NCBI GenBank assembly: GCA_012727965.1
Contig: JAAYFZ010000381.1
Coordinates: 1 to 5,583, forward strand
Direction: 5' to 3'
DNA: 5,583 nt
Source: Clostridiaceae bacterium
GTDB taxonomy: Bacteria > Bacillota > Clostridia > Saccharofermentanales > UBA5734
Shown here: in pieces, positions 1 to 5,172 of the stretch
How the letters are laid out: each line of letters opens with the position of its first letter
Numbering within the stretch: position 1 is the first letter of the stretch
Notes under the pieces: model-generated
Databases searched by the model: none
Told to the model about the DNA's origin: nothing
What the model saw: the letters and a program-made list of their open reading frames with translations, nothing else
Program-made: the position numbers and the translations under genes

Positions 1-252
1 CAGAAGACCTCAACAAATCCGATGGCGACATTATTTGCCTGGACTGGTGCTCTGCGTAAACGCGGCGAACTAGATGGCCTTACAGATCTGATGGATTTTG
101 CTGATGCTATTGAGAAAGCATCTCTTGACACGATCGAGTCGGGTATCGTTACTGGAGATCTCAAAAATCTAATGGAGATCGATAATGTTCGTGTAGTAGA
201 TACAGACGATTTCCTTAAGGCAATTGTAGAACAGTATCAGAGAACACTTTAA
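1..252 (+). CDS. icd: NADP-dependent isocitrate dehydrogenase, C-terminal part (5' end outside window)
   Basis: The reading frame is open from base 1 and ends at TAA 250-252, giving the last 83 residues. It begins in the middle of a conserved segment, TSTNPMATLFAWTGALRKR, which matches the C-terminal region of the monomer-fold, eukaryote-type homodimeric NADP isocitrate dehydrogenases (about 400 residues). In these enzymes a T-N-x-(I/M)-A-(S/T)-(I/L)-F-A-W segment is followed by G-x-L-(R/x)-x-R and a helical tail ending in the pattern ETIESG-x-x-T-x-DL; here LDTIESGIVTGDL is seen. The enzyme oxidises isocitrate to 2-oxoglutarate and CO2 in the cytoplasm and makes NADPH. The catalytic residues lie upstream of the window, so cofactor choice and completeness cannot be judged. 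An ATG at base 22 is internal to the gene, not its start. The gene is followed by a 46-base gap up to the first ATG of the next gene (67 to its preferred start), with no recognisable terminator. Confidence 0.87.
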   Translation, partial: QKTSTNPMATLFAWTGALRKRGELDGLTDLMDFADAIEKASLDTIESGIVTGDLKNLMEIDNVRVVDTDDFLKAIVEQYQRTL

Positions 253-270
253 TAAATCAAATTGATGAAA

Positions 271-306
271 GGAGAGAGCCGCCTTTTGCCAGTGATGGAT
301 GTATAA
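271..306 (+). promoter_or_regulatory. Ribosome binding site with a possible tiny leader ORF upstream of the SEC-C gene
   Basis: A good Shine-Dalgarno sequence, AAGGAGAG, covers 269-276, but it lies too far from either candidate start of the next gene (22 bases before ATG 299, 43 before ATG 320). The start codon at good spacing is TTG 286 (9 bases away). It opens a frame of six codons, with in-frame GTG 292 and ATG 295, that stops at TAA 304-306. This could be a leader peptide whose termination feeds re-initiation at ATG 299 or ATG 320, or the Shine-Dalgarno match may be incidental. The spacing is seen in the sequence; the role is inference. Confidence 0.3.
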
Positions 307-319
307 GCGGCCTAAGAAT

Positions 320-838
320 ATGAGTTATTTTAAAACATGGCAAAACAAAATTGAGGATACAACAGATCCAAATGCTTACAACGACTTCGTGCAGGATTAT
401 TATTTGAAAGAACAAAACGCCTATGATCAGATACTGCAGAATGGTTCAGCAACAGTTAGCGGCAAAGCCAATGAACTGGCAGATAAACTTGGTTTTGGCG
501 ATGATATGATCATATTTACCGGTTTTCTCGATGGTATTCAAACTAGTCTCAATACTAATCTTGAACTTGAAGATATTGAGGATGAAACAGAGGTTGTTCT
601 TGATATCGATTTTGAGAAATTGTTCTGGAATATGCAGGATGCCAAGGCTGACTGGCTCTATAACCTTGAGAGTTGGGATAATGTACTTTCAGCCGATAAA
701 CGTTCTGATATTACACGGAAATATAAGGAATCACAGATCGTCAGAGTAGAAAAAATTGGCAGGAATGATCCCTGTCCATGTGGAAGCGGTAAAAAGTACA
801 AACAGTGCTGTGCTAAAAAACAGGGGGCAATTTCATGA
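320..838 (+). CDS. SEC-C motif (zinc-binding) domain protein of unknown function
   Basis: The product is 172 residues from ATG 320. An earlier in-frame ATG at 299 would add seven residues (MYKRPKN); a stop at 293-295 excludes anything longer. I prefer 320 because MSYFKTWQ looks like a natural start for this kind of protein, but neither ATG has a well-placed ribosome binding site. The C-terminus carries an intact SEC-C motif, IGRNDPCPCGSGKKYKQCC, with cysteines at residues 152, 154, 163 and 164 (CxC then CC). This motif is known from the tail of SecA, where it binds zinc, and occurs as an add-on in many small bacterial proteins. The first 140 residues are acidic and rich in predicted helix, with no signal peptide or membrane segment, so the protein is probably cytoplasmic. 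I do not recognise a catalytic motif. The last codon and stop overlap the start of asnS (ATGA), implying translational coupling. Function unknown; a protein or RNA adaptor role is only a guess. Confidence 0.85.
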   Translation: MSYFKTWQNKIEDTTDPNAYNDFVQDYYLKEQNAYDQILQNGSATVSGKANELADKLGFGDDMIIFTGFLDGIQTSLNTNLELEDIEDETEVVLDIDFEKLFWNMQDAKADWLYNLESWDNVLSADKRSDITRKYKESQIVRVEKIGRNDPCPCGSGKKYKQCCAKKQGAIS

Positions 839-2232
839 TCGGGTCGGTTTCAGTACGTAGTCTGTACAAATCTACTGAAGAGTATGTTGGCAAAAGTGTC
901 ACAGTAGCTGGCTGGATCAGAACAGTTCGCGATCAGAAACAGTTTGGATTCATCAGTCTGAACGATGGTACTTTTTTCCAGTCTGTTCAGATAGTTTTTG
1001 AGCGTGATCAGCTTGATAATTACGATGAAGTTGCTAAATATGGTAACGGCAGCGCTATCATAGCAACTGGTGTGATAATGCTGACTCCAGGTGCCCGCCA
1101 GCCCTTTGAAATGAAAGCAGAGAAAATTATTCTGGAAGGCGCGTGCCCGCCTGAATACCCGCTGCAGCCTAAGAGGCATACTCCTGAATATCTAAGAAGC
1201 ATCGCTCATCTTCGAGCCAGAACAAATTTGCTTTCTGCTGGTTTCCGTGTGCGTTCAGTGGCTGCTTATGCGATTCATCGCTTTTTCATGGAGCGTGAAT
1301 TTGTATATGTTCATACTCCGATAATCACAGGCAGTGATGCTGAAGGTGCCGGTCAGATGTTCACAGTTACAACGCTTGATTTAAATGATCCGCCGCGTGA
1401 TGACAAAGGTCTTATCGACTATAGCCAGGATTTTTTCGGCAAACATACAAATCTTACAGTAAGCGGTCAGCTCTCTGGCGAGACTTTTGCCATGGCTTTT
1501 AAAAACATTTATACATTCGGACCGACCTTTAGGGCTGAAAACTCAAATACTGTCAAGCATGCCGCTGAGTTTTGGATGATCGAGCCTGAAATAGCATTTG
1601 CTGATCTGGAAGATGATATGAAGCTCGCTGAGGATATGATCAAGTTCATAATCAGGACCGTTCTTGAAGAATGCCCTGAAGAGATGGAGTTTTTCAATCA
1701 ATTCGTTGACAAAGGTCTGATGGACAGATTGCAAAATGTTATCAGTAATGATTTTGCGGTAATAACTTATACAGAGGCAATTGAGAAGCTGCAGCTCGTA
1801 AAGGATAGATTTACCTATCCTGTTGAGTGGGGCAGTGATTTACAGACAGAGCATGAACGTTACCTTACTGAAGAGCTGTTTGGAAGACCTGTTTTTGTCA
1901 TCAACTATCCAAAAGACATCAAGGCGTTCTATATGAAACTTAACTCTGACGGGAAGACTGTTGCTGCTATGGATTGTCTGGTTCCAGGTATAGGTGAAAT
2001 CATTGGCGGCAGCCAGCGTGAGGAAGATATTGATATATTGAAGCAGCGTATGCAGGAATGTGATCTTGAGGAGAAGGATTACTGGTGGTATCTGCAGCTT
2101 CGTGAATACGGTTCTGCCAGACATGCTGGTTTTGGTCTTGGTTTCGAGAGAATGATCATGTATCTTACAGGCATTCCTAATATCAGAGATGTTATTCCTT
2201 TTGCCAGAACCACGGGAAGCGCAGACTTCTGA
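835..2232 (+). CDS. asnS: Asparaginyl-tRNA synthetase
   Basis: This class IIb aminoacyl-tRNA synthetase charges tRNA-Asn with asparagine using ATP, in the cytoplasm. The length of 465 residues is normal for bacterial AsnRS. Residues about 20-100 form the OB-fold anticodon-binding domain (VTVAGWIRTVRDQKQFGFI at 22-40). The catalytic domain follows: a motif 1 region with VHTPIITGSDAEGAG (159-173), motif 2 FRAENSNT (232-239), then EFWMIEPE (245-252), and motif 3 GFGLGFER (432-439) followed by IRDVIPFART. FRAENSNT with EFWMIEPE is characteristic of AsnRS; AspRS has an FRDED-type motif 2, so AspRS is unlikely. The start ATG 835 overlaps the upstream stop by 4 bases and is preceded by AGGGGG at 822-827, spacing 7. 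No key motif is missing. A dedicated AsnRS suggests that the cell need not rely only on the Asp-tRNA-Asn amidotransferase route, although it does not exclude it. Confidence 0.97.
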   Translation: MIGSVSVRSLYKSTEEYVGKSVTVAGWIRTVRDQKQFGFISLNDGTFFQSVQIVFERDQLDNYDEVAKYGNGSAIIATGVIMLTPGARQPFEMKAEKIILEGACPPEYPLQPKRHTPEYLRSIAHLRARTNLLSAGFRVRSVAAYAIHRFFMEREFVYVHTPIITGSDAEGAGQMFTVTTLDLNDPPRDDKGLIDYSQDFFGKHTNLTVSGQLSGETFAMAFKNIYTFGPTFRAENSNTVKHAAEFWMIEPEIAFADLEDDMKLAEDMIKFIIRTVLEECPEEMEFFNQFVDKGLMDRLQNVISNDFAVITYTEAIEKLQLVKDRFTYPVEWGSDLQTEHERYLTEELFGRPVFVINYPKDIKAFYMKLNSDGKTVAAMDCLVPGIGEIIGGSQREEDIDILKQRMQECDLEEKDYWWYLQLREYGSARHAGFGLGFERMIMYLTGIPNIRDVIPFARTTGSADF

Positions 2233-2235
2233 TCT

Positions 2236-2925
2236 ATGTCAGGGCGTGAAGACATCAGCTCAGGTAATATAGCGGCTAAACTATATCTCGCTTCTGGCTC
2301 TCCGAGGCGAAGAGAGTTGTTTGATAGATTCTGGGGAGTTTATGGCTATTCGGTCATTGTTCCAGCATTTGATGAACTGGCAGCTGTAGACGAACTTGAT
2401 GACCCGGCTATGCTCAGCCCTGAAGAATTGGCAGAGCATTTAACTGCAGGCAAGATCGCTGCAATCAAGGATAATATCAGCGATAGCGAAGAATATCTGG
2501 CAGTTGCGGCCGATACGATCGTTGTGATAGATGATCAGATCATGGGTAAACCCCGAGATCAGGCAGAGGCAGCAGAGATGCTGAAAAAACTATCAGGAAG
2601 ACGCCATCGAGTAATTACAGCAGCAGCACTTCTAGCTCATGGGCAGAAATCTGAACTGCTGATGGTGGAGTCTGAAACGACTTATGTTGAATTTTCATTG
2701 CTTGACCAGAGGCAGATCGATTGGTACATATCGACTGATGAGCCTATGGACAAGGCTGGTGCTTATGGGATACAGGGCTATGGCAGCGCCCTGATCAGAA
2801 AAATAGACGGCTGCTATTATAATGTAATGGGTTTGCCGGTGAACAGGCTGATGAACATGCTGCGTGAGGCAGCAGTAAAATCACCTGAGTTTAGTTTCAT
2901 TTCTGGTTTATTGCCCTGGTCCTGA
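2236..2925 (+). CDS. maf: Maf family nucleoside triphosphate pyrophosphatase (dTTP/UTP type)
   Basis: Maf proteins hydrolyse non-canonical or selected nucleoside triphosphates to the monophosphate and pyrophosphate; in Bacillus, overexpression blocks septum formation. Visible family signatures are LYLASGSPRRREL (residues 16-28), the conserved lysine K73, AADTIVV with the likely catalytic aspartate D93, GKP at 104-106, and DKAGAYGIQG at 172-181. The KAGAYGIQG form fits the YhdE-like dTTP/UTP subfamily and not the YceF type, which has a KAGSF-like sequence there. At 229 residues it is longer than the usual 190-200: about 13 extra residues precede the signature, the segment after the first conserved block is longer (about 45-65, acidic), and there is a tail of about 15 residues. 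The start ATG lies 3 bases after the asnS stop; only a distant GGGAAG (2214-2219) is present, so translation probably depends on coupling to asnS. No alternative ATG, GTG or TTG exists before the signature in this frame. Confidence 0.95.
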   Translation: MSGREDISSGNIAAKLYLASGSPRRRELFDRFWGVYGYSVIVPAFDELAAVDELDDPAMLSPEELAEHLTAGKIAAIKDNISDSEEYLAVAADTIVVIDDQIMGKPRDQAEAAEMLKKLSGRRHRVITAAALLAHGQKSELLMVESETTYVEFSLLDQRQIDWYISTDEPMDKAGAYGIQGYGSALIRKIDGCYYNVMGLPVNRLMNMLREAAVKSPEFSFISGLLPWS

Positions 2926-2930
2926 CAGGC

Positions 2931-2943
2931 CTCCTGGAAGGAG
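2931..2943 (+). promoter_or_regulatory. radC ribosome binding site inside a small inverted repeat
   Basis: AAGGAG at 2938-2943 sits 8 bases before ATG 2952 and fixes the radC start. The bases CTCCT (2931-2935) and AGGAG (2939-2943) are perfect complements separated by GGA, so the ribosome binding site can fold into a 5-base-pair hairpin. The binding site is clear; any regulatory effect of the hairpin is inference, because the stem is short. Confidence 0.7.
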
Positions 2944-2951
2944 ACTTAATC

Positions 2952-3653
2952 ATGGAACAGCAAAACAAACTGCTTATGAAGGAAATGCCGGAAGGTGACC
3001 GTCCTTATGAAAAGCTGGAGCGGCTTGGTGCCAGAGTTTTATCTGATGCCGAGCTGCTTTCTGTAATTATCAGAAGCGGCACGAGACAAATATCGGCTCT
3101 GCAGCTTGGTCAGAGAATTATGGCAGCTGCCGGCGACAGAGGTCTTATGATGCTTCAGGATCACAGCCTCGAAGAATTGATGGCCATACCAGGTATTGGC
3201 AGAGTCAAGGCACTACAGATAAAAGCATCGATGGAGTTGGGAAATCGCACGATCGATAAAGCAAGAAATACACCCAGAAGACAGATTAGAACTCCCGAAG
3301 ATGCCAGATCCATGCTGGAAGAGCAGCTAAGATCAAGCCCGCGCGAAGAGCTGCACATGATTATGCTCGACATACGAAACAGAGTTATTAGAACAGTGAG
3401 ATTGTCGGAGGGTGGGTTGTCATCTGCTGTGATTCAGCCGCGGGATCTCTTTCGAGAAGCGGTAAAAGCTAATGCAGCCTCAATTATTTTGGTACACAAT
3501 CATCCCAGCGGCGATCCCAGCCCCAGTCAAGATGATATAAACTCTTCGCTGAAATTGATCGAGATGGGTGGACTGATGGGCATAAGTGTTATTGATCATC
3601 TTGTAATATCTCTGTCAGGGTATATCAGTATGAAACAGGAAGGTATGATTTAA
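2952..3653 (+). CDS. radC: RadC family JAMM/MPN-domain protein (UPF0758)
   Basis: The 233-residue length is typical. The N-terminal part carries the family opening (MPEGDRPYEKLERLGA, 12-27), then a helix-hairpin-helix-like DNA-binding stretch with MAIPGIGRVKALQIKA (77-92). The C-terminal domain from about 112 is a JAB1/MPN fold: VHNHPSGDPSPSQDD at 181-195 supplies the JAMM zinc ligands H182, H184 and D195 with S192, and E169 in the preceding helix is the likely catalytic glutamate. All key residues are present. Despite the name, a role in radiation repair is not established; members are suspected metalloproteases or nucleases and are often near maf and mre genes, as here. It acts presumably in the cytoplasm or at DNA. 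The ATG at 2952 has a strong ribosome binding site 26 bases after maf, so it is probably in the same transcript but independently translated. It ends with TAA, followed by the widest gap of the window. Confidence 0.96.
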   Translation: MEQQNKLLMKEMPEGDRPYEKLERLGARVLSDAELLSVIIRSGTRQISALQLGQRIMAAAGDRGLMMLQDHSLEELMAIPGIGRVKALQIKASMELGNRTIDKARNTPRRQIRTPEDARSMLEEQLRSSPREELHMIMLDIRNRVIRTVRLSEGGLSSAVIQPRDLFREAVKANAASIILVHNHPSGDPSPSQDDINSSLKLIEMGGLMGISVIDHLVISLSGYISMKQEGMI

Positions 3654-3666
3654 TTACAGCATTTGT

Positions 3667-3695
3667 TTGCTGATGCCAGTTATTTGCGATATTAT
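3667..3695 (+). promoter_or_regulatory. Possible weak sigma-A-type promoter for mreC-mreD-mrdA
   Basis: In the 89-base gap between radC and mreC, TTGCTG (3667-3672, 3 of 6 to TTGACA) and TATTAT (3690-3695, 5 of 6 to TATAAT) are spaced by exactly 17 bases. It would start transcription near 3702, about 40 bases before the TTG of mreC. Such a match is expected occasionally by chance, and no extended -10 TG is present. The gap also has a 5-base-pair inverted repeat, CAGCA 3657-3661 with TGCTG 3668-3672, without a T-run, so it is not a convincing terminator. Confidence 0.3.
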
Positions 3696-3726
3696 ATCGA
3701 GGTGACGGGCGATAGATCCGCAGTTG

Positions 3727-3745
3727 AAAGGATGGAAGATATTTG
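3727..3745 (+). promoter_or_regulatory. mreC ribosome binding site that supports the TTG start
   Basis: AAAGGA at 3727-3732 lies 10 bases before TTG 3743, with a second purine-rich GGAAG at 3734-3738. No ATG exists in the mreC frame here; the ATG at 3732 is out of frame. TTG gives the expected short basic stretch MRKVVRTR before the membrane anchor. GTG 3755 is a possible later start, but it is less well spaced and would lose the first positive charges. Confidence 0.65.
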
Positions 3746-4588
3746 CGCAAGGTAGTGCGAACTAGAATATTTACTGTAGTGCTTATAAGCCTCATACTGC
3801 TGGCTCTGATTCTTTTGTCATCATTTCCCGGCAGCCCGTTAAATCACCTTACTACACCAGTAAGCGCAGTGTTTAAACCTGTACAGTCAGCATTTAGAAC
3901 AGCTGCTGATAATGTTACAGGCTTCTGGCAGTCTTTGACAGATGGCATCAAAATTAGAGATGAGAATAAGTCACTATTGCAGGAAAATGCCCAGCTTAGA
4001 AATCAGGTAGCGCAGCTTGAAGCTGCCGGCAGGAACTATGAAGAGCTCAAGGATGCGCTAGCCCTAAAAGATCAATTTGACAGATATGAAATAGCAGGCG
4101 CCAGAGTTATGACCAGAGAGCTGGGAACATGGTTTGATGTCTATAAGATAGATATGGGAACTGCTGACGGTCTTGATGTTTCTGATACTTTATCGTATGC
4201 GGTTGTTGATTCACAGTCGAGACTGATAGGAAGAGTACTATCTGCTGATCTTACAACAGCAAAAATTCTGCCGATGCTCCATGAAGGTTTCTCGGTTAGT
4301 GCTCGTGTCAATGAAGTTAATGGCGCAATTATGAGAATGCGCGGTGATATTGAACTTAAAAACAGTGGTCTGTGTATGATCGATCAAATTCCTGCCAGCG
4401 CAGATATCAGAATCGGAGATCAACTGGTTACAAGTGGACTCGGAGGACTATTCCCCGAAGGAATAGTTATCGGTGAAATCATCGAGATAACTGACGATAA
4501 TTCCGGCAGAAGAACAGCAGTGGTAAAACCACAGACAGATTATGACAACCTTTCTGTAGTATTTGTTATGAAGGGGCGTCAGCCATGA
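3743..4588 (+). CDS. mreC: Rod shape-determining protein MreC
   Basis: MreC is the bitopic membrane scaffold of the elongation machinery; its extracytoplasmic domain contacts PBP2 and controls sidewall peptidoglycan synthesis. The 281-residue product has the standard plan: a short basic cytoplasmic end (residues 1-8), one transmembrane helix (about 9-27), a coiled coil (about 70-112, with repeated LLQENAQLRNQVAQLE heptads), then the beta-barrel domain with VMTRELGTWFDVYKIDMG (122-139) and the family signature SGLGGLFPEGIVIGEI (231-246) near the end. Length and domains look complete. It starts at TTG, with no usable ATG in frame. The usual partner mreB is not directly upstream; radC is there instead, 89 bases away. 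The gene ends in a 4-base overlap with mreD, so the two are very probably translated together. Confidence 0.96.
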   Translation: MRKVVRTRIFTVVLISLILLALILLSSFPGSPLNHLTTPVSAVFKPVQSAFRTAADNVTGFWQSLTDGIKIRDENKSLLQENAQLRNQVAQLEAAGRNYEELKDALALKDQFDRYEIAGARVMTRELGTWFDVYKIDMGTADGLDVSDTLSYAVVDSQSRLIGRVLSADLTTAKILPMLHEGFSVSARVNEVNGAIMRMRGDIELKNSGLCMIDQIPASADIRIGDQLVTSGLGGLFPEGIVIGEIIEITDDNSGRRTAVVKPQTDYDNLSVVFVMKGRQP

Positions 4589-5172
4589 GATCTATCAAGA
4601 AATATGGTCGACAGACTATCATTTATGCAATTTATCTTCTGTTGTTGACAATAGTTCAATTTACCTTGTCAGGCTGGCTGATTCCTGTTGCCTTAATGCC
4701 TGATCTAGCGCTTGTTTTTGTAATTATTTGCGGCAGCTTTTACGGCGGCGACGAAGGCATGATTATTGGACTGATTGCAGGTTTCCTGAGAGATATGCTC
4801 TCCGGTAGAGTTTTGGGTCTTGGTATGCTTCTATTGATGTTTGCTGGTCTTGCAGCCTCTGGATTATTTATTAAGTGGTTTAGGCGAAACTCTTTTGTTG
4901 TGATATTGCAGATCATTACTATCAGTTTTTTCTATGAGTTGTTTATCATCGGGCTGACTTATCTCTTTCCAATGCTGCCCGATCAGATTTATTCTCTGAA
5001 ACAACTATTTGACCTTCATCTTCGGGATTCTGCTCTGCAAATAGGACTTAATACAGCTGCGGCGATTCCGCTGATGTTTCTGCTTCACTATCTGGGTCCT
5101 TACCCAAGAGGACAGAAACGTACAGGCATGGAGGAAGATGATAATGGAGACAATGTATGGCGAACGATTTGA
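4585..5172 (+). CDS. mreD: Rod shape-determining protein MreD
   Basis: MreD is a small polytopic membrane protein of the elongasome that works with MreC and the PBP2-RodA synthase. The 195-residue product is very hydrophobic, with about five to six predicted membrane segments (roughly 11-30, 36-55, 57-70, 76-97, 103-127 and 150-168), and shows family features such as LMPDLALVFVI (37-47) followed by GSFYGGDEGMIIGLIAGFLRD (split: GSFYGGDEG 50-58, LIAGFLRDMLSG 63-74). The aspartate in GFLRDMLSG is typical of MreD. ATG 4585 overlaps the mreC stop (ATGA) and has AAGGGG at 4571-4576, spacing 8. The last 20 or so residues are a charged, acidic tail (RGQKRTGMEEDDNGD); its final codons overlap the start of the next gene, and the tail DNA also encodes that gene's ribosome binding site. 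Confidence 0.94.
   Translation: MRSIKKYGRQTIIYAIYLLLLTIVQFTLSGWLIPVALMPDLALVFVIICGSFYGGDEGMIIGLIAGFLRDMLSGRVLGLGMLLLMFAGLAASGLFIKWFRRNSFVVILQIITISFFYELFIIGLTYLFPMLPDQIYSLKQLFDLHLRDSALQIGLNTAAAIPLMFLLHYLGPYPRGQKRTGMEEDDNGDNVWRTI
5146..5159 (+). promoter_or_regulatory. Ribosome binding site and start of the PBP2 gene within mreD
   Basis: GGAGA at 5146-5150 lies 6 bases before ATG 5157. An in-frame stop TAA at 5142-5144 rules out any earlier start, and 5157 is the first start codon after it, so this site decides the start. It lies entirely inside the mreD coding region. Confidence 0.7.

Noticed and set aside
253..270. Near-palindrome ATCAAATTGAT after the isocitrate dehydrogenase gene as a terminator or operator.
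   Set aside because: The arms are A/T-rich and nearly adjacent, so they cannot form a stable hairpin, and there is no T-run.
531..749. A 72-codon plus-strand frame inside the SEC-C protein gene.
   Set aside because: Out of frame with a gene that has an intact C-terminal SEC-C motif; low-complexity hydrophobic translation with no motif.
850..2124. Several open frames on the minus strand within asnS, up to 109 codons.
   Set aside because: They lie opposite a clearly functional AsnRS gene, their translations show no recognisable domain, and they look like shadows of its codon pattern.
3657..3672. Inverted repeat CAGCA/TGCTG after radC as a transcription terminator.
   Set aside because: Only 5 base pairs with a 6-base loop and no following T-run; not a convincing intrinsic terminator.
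3654..3755. Open frame continuing after the radC stop for 33 codons to TAG 3753-3755, which could be read as stop-codon readthrough or a small gene (TTG 3663 or GTG 3702).
   Set aside because: No well-placed ribosome binding site, no resemblance to MreB or any family I know, and an open run of this length is common by chance. It overlaps the mreC start signals.
3161..4423. Minus-strand open frames opposite radC (70 codons) and mreC (61 codons).
   Set aside because: Short, serine-rich or featureless translations opposite conserved genes; no ribosome binding site or family match.
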